Part shown: positions 27,092 through 36,358 of the stretch, piece after piece
Layout: each line of letters starts with the position of its first letter
Position numbering within the stretch: the first letter of the stretch is position 1
Notes under the pieces: generated by a model
Databases searched by the model: none
Told to the model about the DNA's origin: nothing
What the model saw: the letters and a program-made list of their open reading frames with translations, nothing else
Source: Tomitella biformata AHU 1821
GTDB taxonomy: Bacteria > Actinomycetota > Actinomycetes > Mycobacteriales > Mycobacteriaceae
Direction: 5' to 3'
Assembly: GCF_000524475.1 (NCBI RefSeq)
Contig: NZ_BAVQ01000084.1
Coordinates: 20,989 to 84,988 of the forward strand
Length of the DNA: 64,000 nucleotides
Translations under genes and position numbers: made by a program

Positions 27092-30000
27092 TCATCCGAG
27101 TGCGGCGATCGCCTTGATGATCCGCTTCTCGCTCACCGGTTGCGCCGTGCCCAACCGCTGGGCGAACAGCCCCACCCGCAGTTCCTCGATCAGCCAGTAG
27201 ACGTCCAGCACCTGCGGACTGCTCGCCTTGGCCGGCGGACACGTGTCGAGGTAGTGCTGCAGGGCGCCGTAGACCCGGTTCAACGTGTGCATCCCTGAAT
27301 TCTCGCGGGCCATCGCCGCGGGTGCCAGGCCCTTCGGCGCCGCCTCCAATCGTTGGGCCGCGGCTGCGAGGTATCGGGGAAGATGCGCCACGCGCGCGGC
27401 ACCGGTCTCCAGTAGGAATCCCTGGTGGACCAGGTCCGCCACCTGGTCGCGGACGTCGTCGGCGGTGGCGGGATCCGCGGCGGGGAGCAGACGCTGGACC
27501 TGTGCCCACTGCTCGACCACCTGCGCTGCCGAGCGCAGAATGGCAGAGGTGCGGGGATAGAGGTCCGCGGCGACCGACTTGCGCAGGGCCTCGAATGCCG
27601 CGGCGTCCCGTACCGCGGGGCCCATGCCCATCAGCTCGTCGATCGCGCACTCGTGGGCCTCTGCGAGCAGCCCCGACAGGCCGCCAAACGGGTACTGGCT
27701 CAGCAACAGCCGGTAGCGGTTGTCGAAATCAGAGATCAGCATCTTGGGTGGCCCCGGCAGGGCGTTGAGCAGAAGTTGGCGGGTCCCGGCGCGCATGAGT
27801 TGCCGCTGCTCCGCCTGGGTGGCGACCACTCGGACGCCCACGGCGGCGGCGATTGGGGCAGCGGGTGCGGCCCCGGCCTTGCTGGCCTTGCCGGACGCAG
27901 ACGCCTTCTGCGGTTCCACGGCGAGCGTGGGGTAGCCGATAACTTTCTGGCCGCCCACGGTCCGCGTCACCTGGTCCGGGATTGCGCCCAGCGTCTCCGA
28001 GGTCCACTCGAGGGTGGCGGGTCGGGCGGCGTCCAGGCCCTGGGCCGCGCTGGCGGCGCGAATCTGCTTCGCCAGCGAGTGCTTGAGGGCTGCAAGGTCT
28101 TTTGAGCGTCCCAGCTCGTGGCCGTCCGCTCCGGTCGCGATGAACCCCATGCGCAGGTGCGGCGGTAAGGCGTCGGGGACAAATTCCCGCGGCGAGATGG
28201 CGCAGTTGCCCAGGCGCGACAGCTCGCGCGCCAGCGCCGTGTTGAGCGGCTCGGTGCGCGGCTTGATCGAGGCCATCGCGGCGGCCGCGAAGTCGGGTGC
28301 GGGCACGACGGTCCGGCGGGCGGGCTTCGGGAGCGATTTGATCATGGCCGTGGCGAGGTCGAGACGCAGCCCCGGGACCAGCCAGTCGAAGCCGACAGGT
28401 TGGATCTGGGCTAGGAGCTCGATCGGGATCCGCGCGGTCACTCCGTCATCCGGGTGGCCGGGCTCGAAATGATAGGTCAGCGGGAAGCGGAGCTGGCCCT
28501 GCTGCCAGGCGTCGGGGTAGTCGGCGGAGTTGACCCGGTTGGCGTCATCGTTGGTGACGGTCTGCTGCTGGAAGCTCAGCAGATCTGGGTCGGCCTTGCG
28601 CGCCTTCTTCCACCACGAGTCGAAGTGGCGGGCGGAGACGACGGACTCCCCGACACGCTTGTCATAGAAATCGAATAGGTCGTCGTCCTCGACCACGATG
28701 TCGCGGCGGCGCGCCCGATGCTCGAGTTCCTCCATGGACTCGAGCAAGGCTCGATTGTGGTGGAAGAAATCGTGATTGGTCTGCCACTCGCCCTGCACCA
28801 GCGCATGCCGGATGAACAGGTCGCGGGACGCCTCCTGGTCGATCTGGCCATACGGGACCAGTCTCCTGGCGACGAGCGGAACCCCGTAGAGGGTGACCTT
28901 CTCGTAGGCCATGGCGGCGGCGCGCTTGCTGGACCAGTGAGGCTCGGAGTAGGAGCTCTTGACCAGATGCGGCGCCAACGTCTCGGCCCACTCCGGCTGG
29001 ATCTGGGCGACGGACCGCGCCCACAGGCGCGAGGTCTCCACCAGCTCGCCAGCCATGATCCAGCGCGGGGGCTTCTTGAACAGCGAGGATCCGGGGAAGA
29101 CAGCGAAGCGGGCCCCGCGCGCTCCCAGGAAGTCCTTTTTGTCACCCTCGCGCAGGCCGATGTGGGAGAGCAGCCCGGACAGCAGGGACTGGTGGATCGC
29201 GTCCTCGGAGGCGTCCACGGTGTTGCGGTCCCAGTTGAGCTCGCGGGTGATCTGCTTGAGCTGCCCATGCAGGTCCTGCCACTCGCGGATGCGCATCCAG
29301 TGCAGAAACTCGGTCCGACACATCTTGCGGAACTGGCTCGAGGACAAGGCATGCCGCTGCTCGCCGAGGTACTCCCACAGCCGCAGATAGGCCAGGAAGT
29401 CCGAGCCCGCGACATTGAATCGCGCATGCTGCTGGTCCGCGGCCTGCTGGTGCTCGGCGGGCCGCTCGCGGACATCCTGCATGGACACGGCGGAGACGAT
29501 CACGAGCATCTCCCGCAGGCAGCCCTGGCGGTGCGCCTCGAGCAGCATCCGGCCCATGCGTGGATCGACGGGCAGCCGGGCGAGCGCTTTGCCGTTGTCG
29601 GTGAGGGTGTTGACCTCGCCGGGCTTCGTGGCGGCCACGATCGCCCCGAGCTCCTGGAGCAGGCTGACGCCGTCGCGCACCGCGCGCGAGTCCGGCGGCT
29701 CCACAAAAGGGAACGCGGCGATATCGCCCAGGCCCAGGGCGGTCATCTGCAGGATGACCGACGCCAAGTTGGTGCGCAGGATCTCCGGCTCGGTGAACGC
29801 CGGCCTGGAGTCGTAGTCCTCCTCGGAGTACAGGCGGATGCAGATGCCGTCGGCGACGCGGCCGCACCGGCCGGAGCGCTGGTTGGCGGAGGCCTGCGAG
29901 ATGTCCTCGATAGGCAGGCGCTGGACCTTGGTGCGCACGGAGTACCGGGAGATGCGGGCGAGGCCGGTGTCGATCACGTACCGGATGCCGGGGACCGTGA

Positions 30001-31111
30001 GCGAGGTCTCCGCGACGTTGGTGGACAGCACGATCCGCCGCCCGGCGTGGCCGCGGAAGACCTTGTGCTGATCGGCGGCGGAGAGCCGGGCATACAGCGA
30101 GAGGATCTCCGTGTTGCGGAAGTTGCGCTCCCGCAAGGCGTCTGCCGCGTCGCGGATCTCGCGCTCGCCGGATAGAAACACCAGGATGTCCCCGTCGCCC
30201 GCCTTGAGCAGCTCCGTGGCCGCCTCGCAGATGGCGTCCAGTGGGTCGCGGTCGATTGTCTGCTCGCCCTGCTGGACCGTGAGCGGGCGGTACCGCATCT
30301 CGACGGGGAAGGTGCGGCCGGAGACCTCGATGATCGGTGCGGGGACGCCGTTGACACCGAAGTGCTCAGCGAAGCGCTGCGGGTCGATGGTGGCGGAGGT
30401 GATGATGACCTTCAGGTCCGGCCGGCGCGGCAGCAGCTGCTTGAGGTAGCCCAGGATGAAGTCGATGTTCAGGCTGCGCTCGTGGGCCTCGTCGATGATC
30501 AGCGTGTCGTAGCGCCACAGCATGCGGTCGCGCTGGATCTCGTTGAGGAGGATGCCGTCGGTCATGACCTTGACGAGAGTTTTGTCCGAGACGTGGTCCG
30601 TGAACCGCACCGTGTAGCCGATGGTCTCGCCCAGGGGGCGGTCCAGCTCCTCGGCGATGCGCTCCGCGACCGTGCGGGCGGCGAGGCGGCGGGGCTGGGT
30701 GTGCCCGATCAGCCCGCGCACGCCCCGGCCCAACTCGAGGCAGATCTTGGGGATCTGGGTGGTCTTGCCGGAGCCGGTCTCGCCGGCCACGATCACGACC
30801 TGGTGCTTGTCGATCGCGGCGGCGATGTCCTCGCGCCGCGCCGTGACGGGCAGCGATTCCGGGTAGGTGATCGGTGGGACGCTCGCGCGGCGGACCTGCA
30901 CGGCCGACTGCGCGCGCTCGATCTCGGCGGCGATCGCGGTCAGCGCGTCCGGCGTGCGGGCCTTGTCCAGGCGTCGGCCCAGCCGGGACTCGTCGCGCAG
31001 GGTCAGGTCCGAGAGCGACCGGGCGAGGTCGCTGCGCCGGGGACCGGACTGGTTCCGGGGGCGAGACTGGGCGGCGGAGGAGTCCGCGGCGGCGGAGGGT
31101 GAGGTCGACAT
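27092..31111 (-). CDS. hrpA: ATP-dependent RNA helicase HrpA
   Basis: A 1339-residue DEAH helicase. Motif I is GETGSGKTTQIPK (about residue 110), motif II DEAHERSLN (about 205), motif III SATID, and motif VI QRSGRCGR (about 415). HA2 and OB-fold regions follow, then the long DUF3418 C-terminal half that marks HrpA. The start at 31111 (MSTSPSAAADSSAAQ) is preferred to an in-frame start 39 bases upstream. The length fits bacterial HrpA (about 1300). HrpA resolves collided ribosomes in E. coli, which pairs well by theme with the ABC-F gene downstream; whether they act together is untested. Confidence 0.96.
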   Translation of the reverse strand: MSTSPSAAADSSAAQSRPRNQSGPRRSDLARSLSDLTLRDESRLGRRLDKARTPDALTAIAAEIERAQSAVQVRRASVPPITYPESLPVTARREDIAAAIDKHQVVIVAGETGSGKTTQIPKICLELGRGVRGLIGHTQPRRLAARTVAERIAEELDRPLGETIGYTVRFTDHVSDKTLVKVMTDGILLNEIQRDRMLWRYDTLIIDEAHERSLNIDFILGYLKQLLPRRPDLKVIITSATIDPQRFAEHFGVNGVPAPIIEVSGRTFPVEMRYRPLTVQQGEQTIDRDPLDAICEAATELLKAGDGDILVFLSGEREIRDAADALRERNFRNTEILSLYARLSAADQHKVFRGHAGRRIVLSTNVAETSLTVPGIRYVIDTGLARISRYSVRTKVQRLPIEDISQASANQRSGRCGRVADGICIRLYSEEDYDSRPAFTEPEILRTNLASVILQMTALGLGDIAAFPFVEPPDSRAVRDGVSLLQELGAIVAATKPGEVNTLTDNGKALARLPVDPRMGRMLLEAHRQGCLREMLVIVSAVSMQDVRERPAEHQQAADQQHARFNVAGSDFLAYLRLWEYLGEQRHALSSSQFRKMCRTEFLHWMRIREWQDLHGQLKQITRELNWDRNTVDASEDAIHQSLLSGLLSHIGLREGDKKDFLGARGARFAVFPGSSLFKKPPRWIMAGELVETSRLWARSVAQIQPEWAETLAPHLVKSSYSEPHWSSKRAAAMAYEKVTLYGVPLVARRLVPYGQIDQEASRDLFIRHALVQGEWQTNHDFFHHNRALLESMEELEHRARRRDIVVEDDDLFDFYDKRVGESVVSARHFDSWWKKARKADPDLLSFQQQTVTNDDANRVNSADYPDAWQQGQLRFPLTYHFEPGHPDDGVTARIPIELLAQIQPVGFDWLVPGLRLDLATAMIKSLPKPARRTVVPAPDFAAAAMASIKPRTEPLNTALARELSRLGNCAISPREFVPDALPPHLRMGFIATGADGHELGRSKDLAALKHSLAKQIRAASAAQGLDAARPATLEWTSETLGAIPDQVTRTVGGQKVIGYPTLAVEPQKASASGKASKAGAAPAAPIAAAVGVRVVATQAEQRQLMRAGTRQLLLNALPGPPKMLISDFDNRYRLLLSQYPFGGLSGLLAEAHECAIDELMGMGPAVRDAAAFEALRKSVAADLYPRTSAILRSAAQVVEQWAQVQRLLPAADPATADDVRDQVADLVHQGFLLETGAARVAHLPRYLAAAAQRLEAAPKGLAPAAMARENSGMHTLNRVYGALQHYLDTCPPAKASSPQVLDVYWLIEELRVGLFAQRLGTAQPVSEKRIIKAIAALG

Positions 31112-31210
31112 GCTTCCCCCAGGGTATCCAACGGCGGGCCCGGACCGCACATCTGCGAACCCTTGCCTGTTTTCCCGATACCGCCAGCGGTGCTGTGTGA
31201 CGATATTGCG

Positions 31211-31882
31211 ATGACCCAGATCACGGAGCCCGCGGCGCCGCCCGGGGCGGGAATAGTCCTCCGAGCCTTGCGGCTGGCGTTCGCGGCGCTCGGTATCCTG
31301 GCGCTCGCGTGGATCCCCGTGCGCAACCTTGACGTGGACGCGTTCTCGACGGCTAACTACTTCAGCTACTTCACGATACTAAGCAACGTGCTGGCTGTGA
31401 TCGTGCTGGCGGGCGGGGCGCTGGCGGACCCCCGATCCACGGCCTGGCAGCTGCTGCGAGGCGCGACGACGGTCTACATGGTGATCACCGGGATCATCTA
31501 CGCGGTGCTGCTCGCCAACGTCGATGTGATGCTCCAGGATGAGTGGATCAACGCGCTGCTGCACCGAATCCTGCCGCTGGTGCTCCTAGCGGACTGGCTC
31601 ATCGCACCTCCCCGACGGCCCATCGACGACAAATCGAGCCTGGCCTTCCTCGCGTTCCCGCTGCTGTACGGCGCGTACACGCTGGTCCGCGGCCCCATCG
31701 TGGATTGGTACCCATACCCGTTCCTCGATCCGCGGGAGGACGGCTATCTGCAGCTGGCGATTGGGCTAGTGGTGTTGCTTATCGCGATGGTGTTCATGTC
31801 GCTGGCCGTGAACGTGGCCGGGCGGATCGCGGCGCGGTGGCGCTATGGCCGTCCCGCGCCGTCGCGGCTCCTGGGTGGATAA
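31211..31882 (+). CDS. Pr6Pr-family integral membrane protein
   Basis: A 223-residue membrane protein with about six hydrophobic helices. The pattern STANYFSYFTILSNVLAV followed by YGAYTLVRGPIVDWYPYPFLD is the hallmark of Pr6Pr-like (FAR-17a/AIG1-related) proteins, whose eukaryotic relatives are fatty-ester hydrolases. The conserved Thr and His of that group cannot be assigned with confidence, though N in ILSN and an LLHRILPL histidine are present. The ATG at 31211 is favoured over a GTG-type start at 31163. It is divergent from hrpA and precedes the decayed kinase gene. Confidence 0.82.
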   Translation: MTQITEPAAPPGAGIVLRALRLAFAALGILALAWIPVRNLDVDAFSTANYFSYFTILSNVLAVIVLAGGALADPRSTAWQLLRGATTVYMVITGIIYAVLLANVDVMLQDEWINALLHRILPLVLLADWLIAPPRRPIDDKSSLAFLAFPLLYGAYTLVRGPIVDWYPYPFLDPREDGYLQLAIGLVVLLIAMVFMSLAVNVAGRIAARWRYGRPAPSRLLGG

Positions 31883-32011
31883 CTTTCCGAGCGCTCCGGT
31901 GATCGGCCGCGATATCCTGAGGTGGCATGCTAGGAGTGAGGCATGTTGATTCGTCCGTGTCCCTGGGGTCGGGTGGAATGGCCGACCCCCCGACTAGTTT
32001 GCCGCTGTCCC

Positions 32012-33942
32012 ATGGTTGACGTCGACCCGTTCCAGACACAGCGTGACGTGGGCGAAGATGTCCGGTTGGAGCTCGAGGCGGCCGGTTTCGAGGATCCGCA
32101 GGAGATTGGGCGTGGTGGGTTCGGCGTCGTGTATCGCTGCAGGCAGCCCGCATTGGACCGCGCCGTGGCGGTGAAGGTCCTCACCGCCGATATGGACCCG
32201 GAGAACAGCGCCCGGTTCTTTCGGGAACAGCGCGCCATGGGCAGGCTCACCGGGCACCCGAATATAGTCCACATCTTCCAAGTGGGGGAGACCGTCGGCG
32301 GCCGTCCCTACATCGTGATGGGATACCACCCGCAGGACTCGCTCGACGCCTGGATCCGCACGCGCGGACCGCTCTCGGTGGAGCAGACCCTCCGGCTTGG
32401 TGTGAAGATGGCGGGCGCGCTGGAGACTGCCCACCGAATGGTCATCCTGCACCGCGACGTCAAACCGGGGTATCTGCCGCCAGCTCGACGGGCTACCCCT
32501 CGCAATCGAGTTGGCCGCCGCCCGGATGCGCGTGCTGAGCGCGGAACAGATCCGGCAAAGGCTCGCCGATCGGTACCTGCTGCTGACGACGGGAAGCCGG
32601 GAAGCCCCGTCACGCCAGCAGACTCTGCGCCTGTGCATCGACTGGAGCTACGACTTGTGCACCGACCAGAAAAAGCTCATGTGGCACCAGCTGTGTGTCT
32701 TCGCGGGCAGTTTCGAGCTCGACGCGGCGGAGGACATCTGCGAGGTGCCCGGGACACACAACGTGCTGGACCTGCTGACATCCCTGGTCGACAAATCCAT
32801 CCTGATCCGGGACGAATACGCGGGGGTCGTGCGATTTCGCCTGCTGGAGACCATCCGGGACTATGGCAAGGAGAAGGCGCAGCGTTCCGAGAACTACCGC
32901 GGTCTCCGTCGACGTCATGCGGATTGGTTCGAACGACTGGTGGCGCACGCGGAATCGGACTGGATCAGTGCGCGGCAGCTGGAGTGGACAGCGCGCTTGA
33001 CACGCGAACAACCAAACCTGCGCGACGCGCCCGATGACGCGCCCGATGACGCATCTGGACAGGCGCTGCGCATCGCGTCCACGCAATTTCCGTTCTGGCT
33101 GTCCCGCGGCTTGCTCAACGAGGGCCGGTACCGGCTTGATCGCGCATTGCGGCGCCGCGGCGACCAGCCGCTGGCGGATCGGGTCAAAGCTCTGTACGCG
33201 GACAGCGTGCTCGCGGAAATTCAGGGTGACCTGGCGCGCGGACGAGAATTAGTGGACGAGGCGCGCGAGATTGGCGGGGGCGGGGGCGATCCCGTGGTGT
33301 CTGCGCGCATCGCTCATGCTGCGGGCCTGCTGGCACTCTGCAGCGGCGACCTGCCCGTCGCTGTGGTCGAACTCGAGCACGCGTTCTCCGCGTTCGAGGC
33401 CTGCGATGATCTGACCGAGCAGACCTGGATCCTCGTCATGCTCGGATTGGCTTACGAGTTGCAGGGCGACAGCTCGCGAGCGATGGACTGCCACGAGCGT
33501 GTCCTCGCGCTGACCGAATCGCGGGGCGAGTCTGTCTTCCGGTCGTATTCGCTGTGAGGTCTGTCCGGCCTTGCTGGTTCAGGGAAACACCAGCAAGGCC
33601 GGACAGCTGCTCGAGCAGGGGTTGCAACTGACCTGGATCGCGGATGAACCGCTGGCTGCCTCTGTTTGCCTGGAGGCCCTGGCGTGGATAGCCGCCACTG
33701 ATAACCGCATGAGCCGTGCGGCGGTGTTGGCTGGCGCCGCCGAAGGGCTGGGACGCGCAGTGGGCAGCTCCTCGTCGGTCCTGTTCCACAATCTGCAGAA
33801 GTACCACGACAAATGCAAACAGTTGACCCGGAAGGCGCTGGGAGACAGAGAGTTCGAGACTCTTCTGCGAAAGGGAAATCACCTCGACCTTCAGGAAGCG
33901 GTCGCCTTCGCACTGGGCACGGACTCTTCGGCGGAGAAGTAA
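32012..33942 (+). pseudogene. decayed PknK-like Ser/Thr kinase fused to LuxR-type ATPase/TPR regulator
   Basis: Three pieces in three frames read as one broken gene. Piece 1 (32012 to about 32470) is the N-lobe of a PknK-type kinase: EIGRGGFGVVYRC, the lysine of AVAVKVL, and the catalytic loop start HRDVKPG, where it stops. Piece 2 (about 32472-33557, another frame) starts in the middle of an NB-ARC/LuxR-type ATPase at ICRQLDGLPLAIELAAARMR and continues into helical repeats. Piece 3 (about 33558-33942) carries on the repeats to the normal end. The kinase C-lobe, activation loop and ATPase P-loop are missing, so an internal deletion plus a later one-base frameshift is the simplest reading. Out-of-frame stretches stay open only because GC is high. 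Confidence 0.85.
33561..33606. repeat. perfect 18-bp inverted repeat beside a frameshift
   Basis: CTGTCCGGCCTTGCTGGT (33561-33578) and its exact reverse complement (33589-33606) enclose a 10-base loop. It sits 3 bases after the stop that interrupts the kinase/ATPase pseudogene at 33557. No U-tract follows, and it lies inside what was coding sequence. Confidence 0.9.
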
Positions 33943-33976
33943 GCGCCGCGGCCGCTAGCGCGACGAGCAGCCGGCC

Positions 33977-34243
33977 TCAGCGGCGTGGGGACCGGACCCG
34001 ACGCCGTAGCTGGCGGCCTACCCGCTCACGGGCAGTGCGCGGCTCCGGCTGGAGCGGCACCACTGTCCGGTCCGAGGCCGCCGCGGCCCGCGCATGGCGC
34101 TCATGCAGGCGGTCGCGGACCTCGTCTGGGGTGTACGCGCGGCGCTGGCGCTCCGCCCGCACGGCGACGGCGCCGGTGGCCGCGACGCCGACGACGCCGG
34201 CGAGGCCGAGAAGCTTCCAGACGGTGCTCGCGTTGATGGGCAT
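33977..34243 (-). CDS. small single-helix membrane protein
   Basis: An 88-residue protein. The ATG at 34243 begins MPINASTVWKLLGLAGVVGV; one hydrophobic helix covers about residues 8-28, and the rest is a strongly basic, Arg-rich cytosolic tail (QRRAYTPDEVRDRLHERHAR, ending RRRVRSPRR). I do not recognise a family. Its start is 17 bases from that of the divergent gene at 34261. A conserved neighbour pair would support it; from this sequence alone it is a plausible but unproven gene. Confidence 0.65.
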   Translation of the reverse strand: MPINASTVWKLLGLAGVVGVAATGAVAVRAERQRRAYTPDEVRDRLHERHARAAAASDRTVVPLQPEPRTARERVGRQLRRRVRSPRR

Positions 34244-34260
34244 CGCTCTAGGGTAGACGG

Positions 34261-34917
34261 ATGAGTCCACGCACGCATGAGTCTGAGATCACCTTGGCCC
34301 GCGCCGTCGAGACCACCCGAACCGGCGACATCTGGATCTTCCGCGGACAGTCCGGGCCAGATCGCGCGATCCAGACCCTCACCAACAGCCCGGTCAACCA
34401 CGTCGGCATGGCGGTGGTCCTCGAGGACTTGCCGCCGCTGATGTGGCATGCCGAGCTGGGGCATTCCCTGCAGGACATGTGGACTGGGCGCTTCCAACGC
34501 GGCGTGCAGCTGCATGATCTGCGCGACGCGGTGCTGGTGTGGGGCGCCAAATATGGCCAGCGGGCGTGGCTGCGGCAACTGGCGGAGCCGGTGACCCCGG
34601 AGCAAGAGGACGCGGTGCTGCGCACTATCGCCCGCCTCGACGGCACGCCGTTCCCGTCGACGGCCAAGCTCACGGCGCGCTGGTTTGGCGGCCGTGTTCC
34701 GCGGCTGCGCCGAGGAGGTGGGGACCGGGCGGCGCCGGGCATCGAGAGCGCGTACTGCGCGGAGGTCGTCGGCGTCACGTATGAGTCGATGGGGCTGATC
34801 GACGGCGCCCGCAAACCCAATTGGTATGACCCAGGCCGCTTTTGGAGTGGCGATCGGCTGCCGCTGGCAGATGGCGTGGAGCTGGGCGCGGAGATCGCGG
34901 TGCGGCTGGGGGAGTAG
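34261..34917 (+). CDS. permuted papain-like (YiiX/NlpC-P60 related) protein
   Basis: A 218-residue protein. It begins with TRTGDIWIFRGQSGPDRAIQ and NSPVNHVGMAVV, and later has ESAYCAEVVGVTYESMG. The order His (NHVGM, about residue 46) then Cys (YCAE, about residue 164) is that of circularly permuted NlpC/P60-like hydrolases such as YiiX, where the pair forms the catalytic centre. No signal peptide is visible, so it probably acts in the cytosol or at the inner membrane face. Substrate is unknown. Mycobacterial relatives have been labelled guanylate cyclase in databases, which the sequence does not support. Confidence 0.75.
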   Translation: MSPRTHESEITLARAVETTRTGDIWIFRGQSGPDRAIQTLTNSPVNHVGMAVVLEDLPPLMWHAELGHSLQDMWTGRFQRGVQLHDLRDAVLVWGAKYGQRAWLRQLAEPVTPEQEDAVLRTIARLDGTPFPSTAKLTARWFGGRVPRLRRGGGDRAAPGIESAYCAEVVGVTYESMGLIDGARKPNWYDPGRFWSGDRLPLADGVELGAEIAVRLGE

Positions 34918-34938
34918 CTGCCGCCCTCAGAACGGCGA

Positions 34939-34981
34939 AATGCCGTGTGCGGGCACCGAATCGGTGCCCGCACACGGCATT
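34939..34981. terminator. perfect 20-bp stem, bidirectional terminator
   Basis: AATGCCGTGTGCGGGCACCG at 34939-34958 pairs exactly with 34962-34981 around a 3-base loop, followed by GTTTT on the + strand. It separates the converging papain-like gene and ahpD. Confidence 0.9.
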
Positions 34982-34999
34982 GTTTTCAGGCTCGCGGCC

Positions 35000-35539
35000 T
35001 TAGACGTTGGCGCCAGCCAGCGTCTCGGCGGCGAAGATTGCCTGGGCCACACCCTGGACGGTGGCGGCGACCTTGACGGCCTCCCACACCTGCTCCTTGG
35101 TGAGCCCCTCCTTGCGGACGACGGCGTCGTGCGCGGCGGTGCAGTCGTGGCAACCGTTGATGGTCGACACGGCCAGGCTCCACAGCTCGAAGTCCGCCTT
35201 CTCGACGCCAGGGTTGCCGATGATGTTCATCCGCAGCCCCATGCGCACCGGGGTGTACTCGTCGCCGAGGTAGCTCTTCGCGCGGTAGGACACATTGTTC
35301 ATGCCCATGATCGCGGCCGCGCCGAGCGCGGCGTTGTAGGCCTCGGCCGACAGGGTGTCGGCGGCCTCCTCGGCGATCTCACGCAGCACGGTGGCCGACT
35401 TCGTGGCGGCGGCGGAGGCGAGGAGCGTGCCCCACAGCTGCTGCTCGTTGAGCTCGGTGGTCCGGGAGAGCGTGCTCAGGTTGAGCTTGAGGTCCTTGGC
35501 GAACTCGGGAACAGAATTCTTCAGGTTCTCGATGCTCAT
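35000..35539 (-). CDS. ahpD: alkyl hydroperoxide reductase AhpD
   Basis: A 179-residue carboxymuconolactone-decarboxylase-fold protein that reduces oxidised AhpC using lipoamide-linked electrons, in place of AhpF. The active CxxC is in CHDCTAAHD (about residue 130), with the downstream His of the proton relay. The ATG at 35539 ([17 protein letters not shown]) is 2 bases after the ahpC stop, so ahpC-ahpD is an operon. Length matches M. tuberculosis AhpD (177). Confidence 0.96.
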   Translation of the reverse strand: MSIENLKNSVPEFAKDLKLNLSTLSRTTELNEQQLWGTLLASAAATKSATVLREIAEEAADTLSAEAYNAALGAAAIMGMNNVSYRAKSYLGDEYTPVRMGLRMNIIGNPGVEKADFELWSLAVSTINGCHDCTAAHDAVVRKEGLTKEQVWEAVKVAATVQGVAQAIFAAETLAGANV

Positions 35540-35541
35540 GT

Positions 35542-36129
35542 TTAGACCGCCGCGGTGAGGAGCTCGCCGGCGTTGATCGTCGGGTCGCCCTTCTTCCAGT
35601 TGCAGGCGCACAGCTCGTCGGACTGCAGCGCGTCGAGGACCCGGAGGACCTCATCGACGTTGCGGCCCACGGAGCCGGCGGTGACGGACACGAACTGGAC
35701 CTCGTTGTTCGGGTCGATGATGAACGTCGCGCGGTCCGCGACACCGTCGGCGTTGAGCACGCCGGTGGCCGTGGCCAGCTCGCGCTTGAGGTCCGAGAGC
35801 ATCGGGAAGGGGAGGGTCTTGAGCTCCTCGTGCTGCGCACGCCACTGGAAGTGCACGAACTCGTTGTCGACCGAGGCGCCCAGGACCTGCGCGTCGCGGT
35901 CCGCGAACTCCTCGTTCAGCTTGCCGAACGCGGCGATCTCGGTGGGGCACACGAAGGTGAAGTCCTTCGGCCAGAAGAACACGACGCGCCACTTGCCAGC
36001 GTAGTCGTCGCTGGTGATGGTGGTGAAGTAGTCATCGGGCTGCTGGGCGTCGACCTCGGAGAGGTCGCCGCCGATGAGGGCGGTCATGTTGTAGGCGGGG
36101 AACTGGTCGCCAATGGTGAGGAGGGTCAT
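35542..36129 (-). CDS. ahpC: alkyl hydroperoxide reductase AhpC (peroxiredoxin)
   Basis: A 195-residue 2-Cys peroxiredoxin that destroys peroxides and peroxynitrite. The peroxidatic cysteine is in [12 protein letters not shown] (about residue 60). The C-terminal region has [11 protein letters not shown] with two cysteines, the mycobacterial-type arrangement that works with AhpD. The ATG at 36129 begins [18 protein letters not shown]; the open frame upstream is not coding. It is divergent from oxyR, the expected peroxide-sensing activator. Confidence 0.97.
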   Translation of the reverse strand: MTLLTIGDQFPAYNMTALIGGDLSEVDAQQPDDYFTTITSDDYAGKWRVVFFWPKDFTFVCPTEIAAFGKLNEEFADRDAQVLGASVDNEFVHFQWRAQHEELKTLPFPMLSDLKRELATATGVLNADGVADRATFIIDPNNEVQFVSVTAGSVGRNVDEVLRVLDALQSDELCACNWKKGDPTINAGELLTAAV

Positions 36130-36358
36130 GGTTGGTTCTCCTTTGTTGTGTGGACACGCCTGATGGCGCGTTCGGCAGTGCAGTTTGCGAAATTCATGAG
36201 CGTGAGGCGTCAGAGAAGATGGGTCGCAACCTGTGATCGGACGGTTGTCCACTGCCGGCCACGGCGACTGCTGCATCGACTCTCTCTCGTGCTCCGTCAA
36301 CCACTATGCCCTAAAAGTTTCAAAAGGTAAAGCTCTTAGTTCCTGTAGACTAATAGGA
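36130..36358. promoter_or_regulatory. ahpC-oxyR divergent regulatory region
   Basis: This 229-base gap turns AT-rich over its last 60 bases (36300-36358). TAGACT at 36346-36351 ends 7 bases before the oxyR ATG, so oxyR may be transcribed as a leaderless mRNA. An OxyR-binding site is expected here from the family, but no sequence fits the ATAG-N7-CTAT pattern clearly. Confidence 0.5.

Noticed and set aside
32471..33037. Continuation of the kinase frame past 32470 as a real C-terminus
   Set aside because: The residues after HRDVKPG are Arg/Pro-rich and unlike any kinase, whereas another frame at the same place reads a good LuxR-type ATPase.
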